Positions 43,634 to 52,662 of a stretch of DNA of 64,000 bases are shown one piece after another. Source of the DNA: an uncultured Algibacter sp. Its GTDB lineage: Bacteria; Bacteroidota; Bacteroidia; Flavobacteriales; Flavobacteriaceae. The notes under the pieces were generated by a model. It was not told where the DNA came from. It saw only the letters and a list, made by a program, of their open reading frames with translations, and ran no database searches. The DNA lies in the NCBI RefSeq assembly GCF_947495925.1, contig NZ_CANMAU010000007.1:62001-126000 (forward strand). Direction: 5' to 3'. The translations under genes were made by a program, and so were the position numbers. Position 1 is the stretch's first letter, and every line of letters starts with the position of its first letter.

Positions 43634-44479
43634 CTATTTTAGTTCCTTTACTTTTACATGATCCATATCTGTATAATCCAGATTTTCTCCACCCATTCCC
43701 CAAATAAAAGAATAGTTAGAAGTCCCTACACCTGAATGAATTCCCCATTCTGGAGAAAAAACGGCTTGCTCGTTATGCATAAACAAATGCCTGGTTTCTT
43801 GTGGTTCACCCATTAAATGACATATAGCATCACTTTCCGGTAAGTTAAAATAAAAATAAGCCTCCATGCGTCTGTCGTGGGTATGACTTGGCATAGTATT
43901 CCATACACTTCCTTTTTTTAGTTCGGTAACGCCCATTACCAGCTGACAACTATCTACAATACCTGGTACTATGAGTTGGTAAATTGTTCGTTCATTACAG
44001 CCCTCGGGAGTACCTAAATTCAGAACATTAGCCTTAGCAAAATTCACTAGTGTTGTAGGGTATTCTTTATGTGCAGGAGTTGAACTAAAATAAAACTTTG
44101 CTGGATTATTAGCATCCACACTTTTGAAAATGATTTCCTTACTCCCTTTTCCAACATACAATGCTTCTTTACATTTAAGTAAGTATTCCTCACCATCAAC
44201 CAATACAATCCCATCACCAGCAATATTTACGATGCCTAGTTCCCGGCGTTCGCAAAAAAAATCAGCTTTAATGCACTCTATGGTATCAAGTCTGAGCGTA
44301 CTCGTACACGGAAATGCACCTCCTAAAAGATAGCGTTCATATTGCGAATAAGACATGTTTATCTCATCCTTTGTAAATACAGTATCAACCAGAAATTCAG
44401 ATCTTAGTCTTTCTGTATCGTAATTCTTAGCATCTACAGGATTACAGGCTCTACGTAAGTCAAAATTAATCTTTGTCAT
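43634..44479 (-). CDS. kduI: 5-dehydro-4-deoxy-D-glucuronate isomerase
   Basis: A 281-residue cupin-fold isomerase. It turns 5-keto-4-deoxyuronate, formed from the unsaturated uronates released by GH105, into 2,5-diketo-3-deoxygluconate. The zinc motif is SHTHDRRMEAYFYF; the start region RRACNPVDAKNYDTERLR and the ending FIWGMGGENLDYTDMDHV are typical, and the length matches the family (about 278). It is the only intracellular uronate gene here; kduD and KDG kinase/aldolase genes are not in the window. Confidence 0.95.
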   Translation of the reverse strand: MTKINFDLRRACNPVDAKNYDTERLRSEFLVDTVFTKDEINMSYSQYERYLLGGAFPCTSTLRLDTIECIKADFFCERRELGIVNIAGDGIVLVDGEEYLLKCKEALYVGKGSKEIIFKSVDANNPAKFYFSSTPAHKEYPTTLVNFAKANVLNLGTPEGCNERTIYQLIVPGIVDSCQLVMGVTELKKGSVWNTMPSHTHDRRMEAYFYFNLPESDAICHLMGEPQETRHLFMHNEQAVFSPEWGIHSGVGTSNYSFIWGMGGENLDYTDMDHVKVKELK

Positions 44480-44720
44480 ATCTATATATTTTAAATTGAA
44501 TAATGTTCTTCATGGCATTATCTAAAAATGTTGCTTTTAAACACTTTCAAATGTACTCTAAGAATTAAAGAGAAGCCTTCAATATTATACTTTGCGAATC
44601 TATAAAATAACACTTTGGTTGATATTCAGAAGTTTACAAAGCCGTTACGGCTTAAAATATTTAATTTAAAACCGAAATCTATATTGATGAATGACTTTAA
44701 ACAGTACTAAATATCGCAAC

Positions 44721-46073
44721 TTAGATTTGTTTCTGATACTCTAAAGGACTCAGGTTTGTTTGTTTTTTAAACACAGTACTGAAATAATTTGGGGTATTGT
44801 AACCTACCAAATAAGCTGTTTCGGAAACTGATTTATGTGATAGTAATTTTTTAGCACTTTCAATGCGTAAGCTCGTTTGATATTGGTTAAAGGTTTGTCC
44901 CGTCTTCTTTTTAAATTCACGCATAAAATGAGTTCTACTTAAACCAACCTTATGAGCTACTTGCTCTACACTTAAGTCTTCGGTAAAATTGTTTTTTAAA
45001 TGTTGAAGGGCCTGATTTATAAGTCTATCATTGTTTTTCACTGTAGTTTCAGATAAAATTTTAGAAAGTACTTTAGCCTCGCTAGTAATAATTTTGCGTA
45101 TCTCTTTAGGGTCCGAACTCTCCTGAATAGCAATGTCACGTTTGGAATTTCTAGAAATTAATGAATTGGTATCTCCACCAGCCTCTATGGAAACATTCGT
45201 AAGCATATTTAGTATATCGCGAATACGCAATTTGTAAACGTCTAAATTCCCGAACGATAATTCTTCTAAATTATTAAGGAGCTTATCAATTTCAGAAACA
45301 TCCTCGCTCAAGTCTGACATTACCAATAATTGTAACTCTTCTCTTATAATATTCACCTTTCCTTTCATCTCCTGAATATCTCTGAAAACAGCCCAAATCC
45401 AGAAAAATCCACTGATAATGGATCCCACGTAATATAAACCAAACTTGCGTGGTGTTGAACCCAATCCAATGGCAAAGGCTAAACCAAAAATAAGTGTACC
45501 GCACAAAAATGCTAATTGTTTGTTCTTTCTGCTGGTACTAATTTCTTTTATAATTAGTAGTGTACATGGAATAACCAATAACAGTAGTGCTCCAAAAACC
45601 TGTATTCGATGTGCCCATAAACGCGGTTGGTTTAGCTCGAGCCACGACAAATCGGACTGTGGATATAAAGCACCTTTTCTATGGGAAAGCATGAATAAGA
45701 TGTAGCTTATTGAAATAAGAATACCTAAGATATAGGGGGTAATTAGAATGGTTTTGTTTTTTTTTATTTTAGATTGTTTAACAGAAGCTACTAATAAAGA
45801 AGGAATACCAATACTGAATAGTAAAGTCATTCGGGTAAGTAGTAAATATGTGATTTCAAATTCATTTAAAAAAATCTCTGCAACGCGTCCGCCTATAAAT
45901 ATAATGAAGGTTATCAGAAAATAGATGTATAATTTATAATCGGAAGCTATCCTGCGTCGAACAATGATAAAATAAATAAGAATAGTTACAAATAGTTGCA
46001 CCGACACTATGGGTGCAATTAAAAATTCAAGCAATTGTTTTTGATTTTCAAAAATTGCCTCAGGTATTCTCAT
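44721..46073 (-). CDS. AraC-family regulator with polytopic membrane N-terminus
   Basis: A 450-residue protein. The first 240 residues contain seven or so membrane spans (VSVQLFVTILIYFIIV, YFLITFIIFIGGRVAEIF, ITPYILGILISISYILF). A linker follows, then an AraC DNA-binding domain at about 345-450 with two helix-turn-helices (LSVEQVAHKVGLSRTHFMRE and SVSETAYLVGYNTPNYFSTV). It may sense a sugar or signal at the membrane. It faces away from the DUF4861 gene (240 bases apart) and lies beside the uronate genes, so it is the likely local regulator. Confidence 0.85.
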   Translation of the reverse strand: MRIPEAIFENQKQLLEFLIAPIVSVQLFVTILIYFIIVRRRIASDYKLYIYFLITFIIFIGGRVAEIFLNEFEITYLLLTRMTLLFSIGIPSLLVASVKQSKIKKNKTILITPYILGILISISYILFMLSHRKGALYPQSDLSWLELNQPRLWAHRIQVFGALLLLVIPCTLLIIKEISTSRKNKQLAFLCGTLIFGLAFAIGLGSTPRKFGLYYVGSIISGFFWIWAVFRDIQEMKGKVNIIREELQLLVMSDLSEDVSEIDKLLNNLEELSFGNLDVYKLRIRDILNMLTNVSIEAGGDTNSLISRNSKRDIAIQESSDPKEIRKIITSEAKVLSKILSETTVKNNDRLINQALQHLKNNFTEDLSVEQVAHKVGLSRTHFMREFKKKTGQTFNQYQTSLRIESAKKLLSHKSVSETAYLVGYNTPNYFSTVFKKQTNLSPLEYQKQI

Positions 46074-46312
46074 AACTAGATTTAAAGATTAGTTTTGCTA
46101 CTCGAATCACGAAAATAGCGTTTTTTTTTTTTCAAAAACCATGGGTAGATAAAACACTTTTTAATTAATTGTAAGTGCAATTTGTGTTTCATAGCATTTT
46201 TTTTGCAAACTTTACAGCCATAGATTGACAAGTATAGATTGTAGTATTGCATTTATAATTGTATATAATTTATACTATAAAGTATTGTTCTAATTATCAA
46301 ATTACTTGAATA

Positions 46313-47185
46313 ATGAATATAAAGTATCTGTTGTTTAGTATTGCAATGTTTTTATCGCTAGCACATCTTTGGAGTCAAGATGAAACTTTAGAATTTTCTC
46401 CTTCTTTTAGATATTGTCCTGATCGTGATTATGACCTCGCCTGGGAAAATGATTTGGTTGCTTTCAGATTATACGGATTTCAACCCAATGAAAATGATGG
46501 TTTAAGCGGTATTGACGCATGGCACAAAAGCGTTAGTTACCCAATTTTAGACAAATGGTACAACTTAAATAAAGAAGGTAAAAGCTATCACCAAGATTAT
46601 GGCGAAGGGTGCGATCAATACCATGTTGGAAAAACTCGCGGTGTAGGTGGTATTGGGCTATGGATAAATGATAAAATAGTACGATCTGGCCTTTATGAAG
46701 ACTGGGAGGTCATTTCTCTTACACAAACAAAACTAAGTTTTAGGTTGCAATATAGTTGGACCATAAGTGGAGAACAAATTATAGAAAATAGGGTTATTAC
46801 CATTGAGAATGGAAGTCAATTGTATAGTGCGGAGAGTAGCTTTACAAAAAACGGTAAGGCTATAATTGACCTAGAAATTGCTATTGGTTTATCAACTCAA
46901 AATGGTATTGCAAAAGTGCATCTCAATGAAAATGAAGGATGGATGACCGCTTGGCATGAACTAAATAACAGTGCAGGAATGATGGGGACAGGTACAATTG
47001 TTGAAACAAATCAGTTAATAAAAATGCTTGAGCAAAAATCGGAACAGAAAGATGCCTCGCATATTATAGCTGTAATGAAAACAAATTCGAATGGCACAAT
47101 TAATTGGAAGGCTGGTTTTGCATGGGAGAAAGCAGGAGTTATAACCACGCAAACACAATGGGAAGCTTACATTAGTAATTATTGA
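46313..47185 (+). CDS. DUF4861 family exported protein
   Basis: A 290-residue protein with a signal peptide (cut near LWSQ). The family pattern is clear: SFRYCPDRDYDLAWENDLVAFRLYG, ILDKWYNLNKEGKSYHQDYG, GGIGLWINDKI and the late EAYISNY. DUF4861 proteins are common in polysaccharide loci for uronic-acid glycans; the activity is unproven. The start is the first ATG after an AT-rich leader. A broken copy of the same family lies at 43345. Confidence 0.85.
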   Translation: MNIKYLLFSIAMFLSLAHLWSQDETLEFSPSFRYCPDRDYDLAWENDLVAFRLYGFQPNENDGLSGIDAWHKSVSYPILDKWYNLNKEGKSYHQDYGEGCDQYHVGKTRGVGGIGLWINDKIVRSGLYEDWEVISLTQTKLSFRLQYSWTISGEQIIENRVITIENGSQLYSAESSFTKNGKAIIDLEIAIGLSTQNGIAKVHLNENEGWMTAWHELNNSAGMMGTGTIVETNQLIKMLEQKSEQKDASHIIAVMKTNSNGTINWKAGFAWEKAGVITTQTQWEAYISNY

Positions 47186-47231
47186 TTTTGGGAAATTTTC
47201 GCACGAACTATACCTGACTTGGATAATATAC

Positions 47232-47329
47232 GTCCGTTTTAATGACTTATATTAGTCGATAAGCGAAGTTAAAGGTTGTCAAATAAATATAGTCTTTTAC
47301 GTTGTAGAGTTGTTGAAAAGTTATTAACT
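47232..47329 (-). repeat. Conserved 3' flank of small RNA unit B
   Basis: Same layout as unit A: GTCCGTTTTAATGACTTAT, the AGTC-loop hairpin, AAGCGAAGTT, a variable stretch, and GTTGTTGAAAAGTTATTAAC. It ends 47 bases from the DUF4861 stop. Confidence 0.65.
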
Positions 47330-47484
47330 AAAAAAACCGCTCAGCCTTTTGAGATTACTGAGCGGTTTTTAAACTAACCAAACTAACCATATGAAAAACT
47401 TACTATTATCTTATATTTTATGAGCTAAGCCCTCGAAATATTATTTGTAAACTAACTATTTGTTTTTATTTCTATTCAAAGATA
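47330..47484 (-). ncRNA. Small RNA candidate, repeat copy B
   Basis: -7 box TATCTTTG (47484-47477), conserved body with AATAGTAAGTTTTTCATATG and GGTTAGTTT x2, and the terminator stem AACCGCTCAG/CTGAGCGGTT followed by TTTTTTT. Transcript about 147 bases. The N positions of the TAnnTTTG box differ from copy A while the fixed ones are kept. Confidence 0.75.
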
Positions 47485-47585
47485 CGTCGGTTACTTTGTA
47501 GTTTTGTGTGAAATAGAGTGAAGCGTCCAAAATGCGTATTGAAACAGCTTAATAGTAAATTGAACGATTCATTGAAGTTATAAGG

Positions 47586-47616
47586 ATAAAAAAGATCTTG
47601 AGGGGGCAAAGTCTTT
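47586..47616. repeat. Copy of the purC-type hairpin plus tail
   Basis: AAAAAAGATCTTGAGGGGGCA with AAGTCTTTT is a worn copy of the purC terminator; the next 30 bases (GTGTGGATTATTTGAGTTACG) repeat the sequence after purC. No gene ends here. Confidence 0.5.
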
Positions 47617-47649
47617 TAGTGTGTGGATTATTTGAGTTACGTTTATCAG

Positions 47650-47770
47650 TTTCAGCTATGACTGGTTGTGTGGGTTAGCTCTTAACTTGGCAATTAAATA
47701 CTAAGCTGAAAATCCGCGAGGATTTTCAGAAGTAGGCGAGAACAAGCAACCCGCTAGAACGATTCTGTCA
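47650..47770. repeat. Stem-loop boundary element 3
   Basis: A perfect ten-base hairpin CTGAAAATCC-GCGA-GGATTTTCAG (47706-47729) is the tip; flanks with GGTTGTGTGGGTTAG and CAAGCAACCCGC are partly inverted. It has the layout of elements 1 and 2 but a different tip. It is near the end of the DUF6090 gene. Confidence 0.45.
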
Positions 47771-47874
47771 GATTGCTGCTTATAGCTATGGCTAGCCTTT
47801 ATTTATTTTATTATAATCAGACAAGTTCCAGATGGCCTGTGTTAACATTTATTATTAAAATTATACCATAAATC

Positions 47875-48912
47875 TTATTCTTCTTTAATATATGTGGCAT
47901 TTCCGCTAATGCCATCACTTATATATAACTCACCAAATTTAGGCTTGTTAAATTGAATATAAGATGAACAGTTAAATTGAGAACTATATATAACAAAAAT
48001 AAATCCTCTGTGATATATTAATTTGTCATCCCGATATTTATCTATCAAGCGGAGTTCGTTTGCATCATTGGTTATTTTTATATTTTCAGCCCATTCAGAA
48101 CCGGTGCTGCCTTTTAGTTTATAATGACCAACTATGCTATTTAAAAAGGATGCGTTTTTAGATTTAGAGGCTAATATTTCGGGAATAGAATCAGTACTTT
48201 TTAAGAGTTTTGCAATTTTGTAATATGTTTCCGTTGCTACATGGCAATAAAGTTGGCTCTCATTAAAAATATTCTCCCTATCATTCATGTATAAAGCAAC
48301 CATATTTTTATACTTAGAATTATTGAGATAATAATTAATGGCTTCATCAGATGTTATGCCCCTTAATGCATCTAAATTCCAATCATTTGTGCTAAATAAA
48401 TAATCAATGTTTTTATAAACCGTTTCCCTTATCCTTACATTATAAACGTTAATATTAGATGTTTTTACAACATAGAGATACTTTAAATCATTAATTATGG
48501 GTTGATATTTTTCAGGAACATTATCTATGTTTCGCATTAAATTATCATATCCAATAGTGTTAATAACAAAATCATCATAATTGGTGCCCAACGTTTCTGC
48601 TTTTCCTGATTTGAAATCATTAAAAGTATACCTGTTATTGAGTATTAAGTTTTGAATTGAATCATCCATAATAAATTTATCGAAAACAATTTTGGACTTA
48701 CGTACATCGCTAACTATATCTTGTTGAATTTCTTTAAGGATATTCGTGATTTTAGCTTCGCTAATTTTTTGCTGGTTTCTATTATTAATATTAAGAGCTA
48801 GAAGAATTCCTATGACGACAAGAATTATTTCACCAACAGCATAAAGCAGATATTTACTGATTTTGTTTTCAGATAATAATTGTTGTCGAATTTTTCGAAA
48901 GAATTTTATCAT
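47875..48912 (-). CDS. DUF6090 family membrane-anchored protein
   Basis: A 345-residue protein with a basic N-terminus (MIKFFRKIRQQLLSENKISK), one membrane span (YLLYAVGEIILVVIGILLAL) and then NINNRNQQKISEAKITNILK, the hallmark start of the DUF6090 family in Bacteroidota. The soluble remainder is helical up to about residue 250, then beta-rich. Function unknown. It is flanked by small RNA units B (downstream) and C (43 bases upstream), so it looks like an insert between two repeats. Confidence 0.8.
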   Translation of the reverse strand: MIKFFRKIRQQLLSENKISKYLLYAVGEIILVVIGILLALNINNRNQQKISEAKITNILKEIQQDIVSDVRKSKIVFDKFIMDDSIQNLILNNRYTFNDFKSGKAETLGTNYDDFVINTIGYDNLMRNIDNVPEKYQPIINDLKYLYVVKTSNINVYNVRIRETVYKNIDYLFSTNDWNLDALRGITSDEAINYYLNNSKYKNMVALYMNDRENIFNESQLYCHVATETYYKIAKLLKSTDSIPEILASKSKNASFLNSIVGHYKLKGSTGSEWAENIKITNDANELRLIDKYRDDKLIYHRGFIFVIYSSQFNCSSYIQFNKPKFGELYISDGISGNATYIKEE

Positions 48913-48954
48913 TGATTTTCTTTAGTTCTAATGAAGTCTAACTTTATAACATAC

Positions 48955-49053
48955 GTCTGTTTTAATTGTCTATATCAGACGATATAGCGAAGTTATACTT
49001 AATAGAATAAGCATACTCTTTTGCGTCGTAAAGTTGTTGAAAAGTTATTAACC
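48955..49053 (-). repeat. Conserved 3' flank of small RNA unit C
   Basis: Matches the A and B flanks (GTCTGTTTTAAT, GCGAAGTTAT, GTTGTTGAAAAGTTATTAAC). The hairpin is a perfect seven-base stem here, CTATATC-AGAC-GATATAG (48970-48987), where A and B have CTTATATC/GATAAG. Both arms have changed together and the AG-C loop is kept. Confidence 0.65.
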
Positions 49054-49203
49054 AAAAACCGCTCAGCTTTTGAGATCACTGAGCGGTTTCAAACTAACCA
49101 AGCTAACTATATGAAAAACTTACTATTCTTGTCTTATATTAATAACTGGGATCAAAACTTATAAAACCCCTATTTTTTAATTTTTTATTTCTGTCCAAAT
49201 ATA
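49054..49203 (-). ncRNA. Small RNA candidate, repeat copy C
   Basis: -7 box TATATTTG (49203-49196), body with AATAGTAAGTTTTTCATATA and GCTTGGTTAGTTT, terminator AAACCGCTCAG/CTGAGCGGTTT then TTTTT. About 142 bases. The part near the 5' end is the most diverged of the copies. Confidence 0.7.
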
Positions 49204-49305
49204 CATAGCGCAAAGGTCGTGTTGGCTAAAAAAGCATAAATTGTCTTAATTTGGAGGTGAATTCATCTTAAAGCCCACTGAACCAAATTTAAAGGTATTA
49301 AGTAC

Positions 49306-49345
49306 AAAAAACCGCTCAAGTCTTAGTGACCGAACGGTTTTAAAT
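49306..49345 (-). ncRNA. Decayed small RNA copy D (terminator only)
   Basis: AAAACCGCTCAAG...CGAACGGTTTT keeps the terminator hairpin with TTTTTT on the minus strand, followed by a trace of the TTAACC repeat. The body and -7 box are gone. Confidence 0.55.
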
Positions 49346-49453
49346 TAACCAGATTTATACTTCGAAATTTTCTTTTTCATGAGTTTATAAAAGCACCTAA
49401 ATCCATTTTATCTTGCCTATAGCTTTTATAAACCTTAAGTAGTAGCAAACCAC

Positions 49454-49600
49454 TTAGCGTTTTCTTTCCCATACATCTGATTCTGATTCTACAGGGCTGT
49501 GATAATTACCACGACGCTTACGTTTCATTTCACAAATTAATCTTTCGAAAACATAAGCTCCAAATCCAACACCCAGTAAAAGAGTTATTATAAAACCCAT
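49454..49600 (-). CDS. 48-residue small membrane protein
   Basis: An open frame from ATG at 49600: MGFIITLLLGVGFGAYVFER is a membrane span, then a very basic stretch (MKRKRRG) and an acidic-polar end (SPVESESDVWERKR). The pattern of span, positive patch and soluble tail suits a small inner-membrane protein with its tail in the cytoplasm. It lies alone in a 1.2 kb gap. The rest of that gap, 49617-50138, shows no gene I can support. No function is proposed. Confidence 0.5.
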   Translation of the reverse strand: MGFIITLLLGVGFGAYVFERLICEMKRKRRGNYHSPVESESDVWERKR

Positions 49601-50138
49601 TGCATCTTAATTTTAATAGCAGAGCATGACGCTTTCTACTATATGTTCTATATAAAGGTATGCCCGAATAAACTTTGAAATAGGGCTTTTTTGGGTGAAG
49701 CCTCTAAAATGCCATTTGAACCGACTGGATTATATATTGAATGAATTTATAGGGTTATATGGTTACGAAATCAGGCATAACCCATTTTTATAACGTACTT
49801 TAGAAAAGTTTATGTCTACGGTTTGGGCTTTTAGGTTTAATGCTAAACATAGTAATGTAATGGTCAATAAGTATTTTATTTTAAACTTTCTTTGAACTAA
49901 AGACGATTAAATTTTAATACCGTTGCAATTTTGTTTTATAATGAGCTTAAAGCAAGATGGAATTTTGACGAAAAGTACTCAGCGATTTTAAACAATAAGC
50001 GCAAACCTTGAAGTTTTAAATTATTCTAAAGTTTATATCTTTTATACTACGTAAAACGTGAATTTGAATATTAGTTGAAATATGGCTTTAGCAATCAATT
50101 AGTAATCAAAGAGCTTTGTCTAATTATAGGTTTGCTAC

Positions 50139-52118
50139 CTAATTTTTAAATACAGGGAACTCTGTAATCCGCAAATAAGTTGCGCCCATGGGCTCAAGTA
50201 TTAACATCTGATTAGGCTCGTCCTTTAGTTCCACATTCTCCGGAATTTTAGATAAAGACACATTATTTTTAAGTTTCCAATTGGAAATAGATCGAGCATT
50301 AACTTTCAATTTAATAGGAGAGTTTCCGTAATCCCAAGGATACCCCTCAGTTTTTTCTTTAACAACTTGGATTTCATTTTCTGAGATAGATTCAGGCAGC
50401 GCAAAAGCCCAGTTTAAGTGTTTTTTAGGAAACAACTGATAAGCTGGAAATTCATTGCTAGATTTACGCCCTGTGTCACTTGTAGTTGTGCTTTTTCTTG
50501 CTTCGATTGGATAGGAAAAAACTAATGGTCCATAATTTATTGCAATACCTTTTCTTTTATCAATTTTTGGAGTGGTATTAAACTTAATCTTAATTTTATC
50601 ACCTTGTTTGAATTTCCTTGTGATGATTTCAAAAAAGTTGTTTTTATTACCTTGTTTAAATATCTTACCATTAAGGGTTATTGAATAACTATCTACCCAA
50701 CTTGGAATTCTAAGACTCAGAGGGATTTTTTTATTTGGTGCGCTTTTTACGTCCAATGAAATAAAATGTTCGAAAGGGTAGTTTGTTACTTGTTTTATTT
50801 TTAAAATGTCTTTGCCTATGGGAATTGAAAATGTCCCGGGTATATAAAAAACGATTTTGGCTTCATGCTCATTAGATAAACACGATCTGTTTAAAAAAGT
50901 AGGAAACATACGATGAATATTCCCTGTACAGCACTCGGTATCATGTCCTGGTTTATAACATAATCGGCCTTTGCCATTAAAACCCCAGTTTGTTTTATCG
51001 TTATAAAAGCTTGACATGTCTGAAGAAATTGGCATGTTAGGGGCGCTATAGTATTGATGCGCTTTGAAATTGGATGTGATACTACAAAACCCAGCATTGT
51101 ATAATACTTTTTCCATTTTATCGGCAAAACTGGCATCACCTGTGGCAAGTAAAGCCCATCCTGTTGTCCAGTTAAAATCAGGAATATTACATACTTCGTG
51201 CGCCATGTCTGTGTTGTTGCCATGAAGTTCTTCAACACCACTAGATAGTCCGTCAGCCAAAAGGTGGTGTTTTTCTAGTTGGTTATATGCCGTATAGATG
51301 GCTTTCTTATATTTTTCTTTACCTGTATGATAATACAAAATGGATGGGATTTTAAGGAATTCGTGATAGGTAACAGCATGACCAGAAGGTTTTAATCCTT
51401 GTTCCATTCCCGAAGCTGTTAGCATTGTTGCACCATTTGGATTTTCAAATTGGTTATTCTCAAATATATTGTATAATTTCTCAGCTACTTCTAAATACCA
51501 AGTATTACCTGTTATTCCATATAAGCTTGTTAAATGTTCAATATGTAAGACGGAACGAACTTTAAAACCTCCGTTTTTGGGAACTTTATAACTTTCCTCT
51601 TTCTTATAAGTAGATTGGTAGTGGTTTTCTAAGGCTTGAAGTAATACGTCATCGTTTGTGTTTTTATATTCTTCTACTAACATGCGTATAAAAACTACAA
51701 GGGGCCACCAATCATCATCTATATGACCTGCATGAAGAATACCTTCGCTGTCTGCATGGGATAAAACATAATTAATATTGTTTAAAACACGTTGTTTAAG
51801 GTTTTTCGATTTGTTCATATACCCGCAACGTAAGGCTCCATCTAGGTAATACGCGGTTTGCTCAAATGGCCACCAAGGACTGCCGCCATCGAACTCTCTA
51901 TTTTTAAAATCCATATCCTCGGTCCACATTCCTGTATTAAAAGGGAACCCGCTTTCTTCAGGATGGCCAGTTAAACCATTTTCTTGGCGTATTAAAAAAT
52001 CTTTAACCCAACCGTCTGGTTCTATATGCTTACTAGGTAAATCGTTTAATCCAATTTGTTGCGAATATATATTGGTGTAAAGTAAGAGTAGATATATTAG
52101 TGCACTTTTTTTTATCAT
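50139..52118 (-). CDS. GH127-like beta-L-arabinofuranosidase family protein
   Basis: A 659-residue exported protein (signal peptide ending NIYSQ). The (alpha/alpha)6 domain covers residues 30-430 and a beta-sandwich follows. The zinc-thiolate region is TECCTGNIHRM, with the Cys-Cys pair used by GH127 for the nucleophile and metal; YYLDGALRCGYMN and HEVCNIPDFNWTTG are family motifs. GH127 and relatives remove beta-L-arabinofuranose or related sugars from plant or algal glycans. It is alone between repeat copies C/D and E, near the uronate genes but not joined to them. Confidence 0.82.
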   Translation of the reverse strand: MIKKSALIYLLLLYTNIYSQQIGLNDLPSKHIEPDGWVKDFLIRQENGLTGHPEESGFPFNTGMWTEDMDFKNREFDGGSPWWPFEQTAYYLDGALRCGYMNKSKNLKQRVLNNINYVLSHADSEGILHAGHIDDDWWPLVVFIRMLVEEYKNTNDDVLLQALENHYQSTYKKEESYKVPKNGGFKVRSVLHIEHLTSLYGITGNTWYLEVAEKLYNIFENNQFENPNGATMLTASGMEQGLKPSGHAVTYHEFLKIPSILYYHTGKEKYKKAIYTAYNQLEKHHLLADGLSSGVEELHGNNTDMAHEVCNIPDFNWTTGWALLATGDASFADKMEKVLYNAGFCSITSNFKAHQYYSAPNMPISSDMSSFYNDKTNWGFNGKGRLCYKPGHDTECCTGNIHRMFPTFLNRSCLSNEHEAKIVFYIPGTFSIPIGKDILKIKQVTNYPFEHFISLDVKSAPNKKIPLSLRIPSWVDSYSITLNGKIFKQGNKNNFFEIITRKFKQGDKIKIKFNTTPKIDKRKGIAINYGPLVFSYPIEARKSTTTSDTGRKSSNEFPAYQLFPKKHLNWAFALPESISENEIQVVKEKTEGYPWDYGNSPIKLKVNARSISNWKLKNNVSLSKIPENVELKDEPNQMLILEPMGATYLRITEFPVFKN

Positions 52119-52327
52119 AACACGTTTTTTTAGTTTAACCGCATGCGGCTATAACTATAGGGGAAATGAAATTGTTTTGATTTTTAAATCTGCTGACATA
52201 CGAAGTTAATTTTTTTGAAGTTTAAATGATAATAATTGTTATAGTTTTCTAAAGAAATAGTATGCTTTTTAAACTTAGTAGTTTATAAAATTAACTAAGT
52301 ATAAGATGTTATTAAAAATAAGGATAT

Positions 52328-52481
52328 AAAAAAACCGCTCAGCTTTTTGAGATTGCTGAGCGGTTTTTAAACTAACCAAACTAACCATATGAAAAACTTA
52401 CTATTATCTTATATTTTACGAGCTAAGCCCTCGAAATGTTATTTGTAACTAACTATTTGTTTTTATTTCTATTCAAATATA
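52328..52481 (-). ncRNA. Small RNA candidate, repeat copy E
   Basis: -7 box TATATTTG (52481-52474), body identical to copies A and B over AATAGTAAGTTTTTCATATG and the GGTTAGTTT repeat, stem AACCGCTCAGC.../GCTGAGCGGTT and TTTTTTT. About 146 bases. Upstream flank differs from A and B. The rest of the 544-base gap (52119-52662) shows nothing else. Confidence 0.75.
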
Positions 52482-52662
52482 CAGCCTACCTCAAAGTTAA
52501 TTTTGAGGGATGGTGGTGAAGTGGCTATAATTAAACCTGAAATGTCTTTTACCATTAGTGGACTTTATAAAGAACCTTGAAATAATAGAAAAACTATAAG
52601 AGTGTATGCTTTAATTTAATTTAATTAACTTTAGTTCATACTAATATTAAAATCAAGTTATT

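Noticed and set aside
49770-49890. Signal-peptide-like reading KYLLTITLLCLALNLKAQ on the minus strand upstream of GH127's end
   Set aside because: No start codon in frame (a TAA comes first) and a stop after about 40 codons. It may be the remnant of an exported protein but is too short to call.
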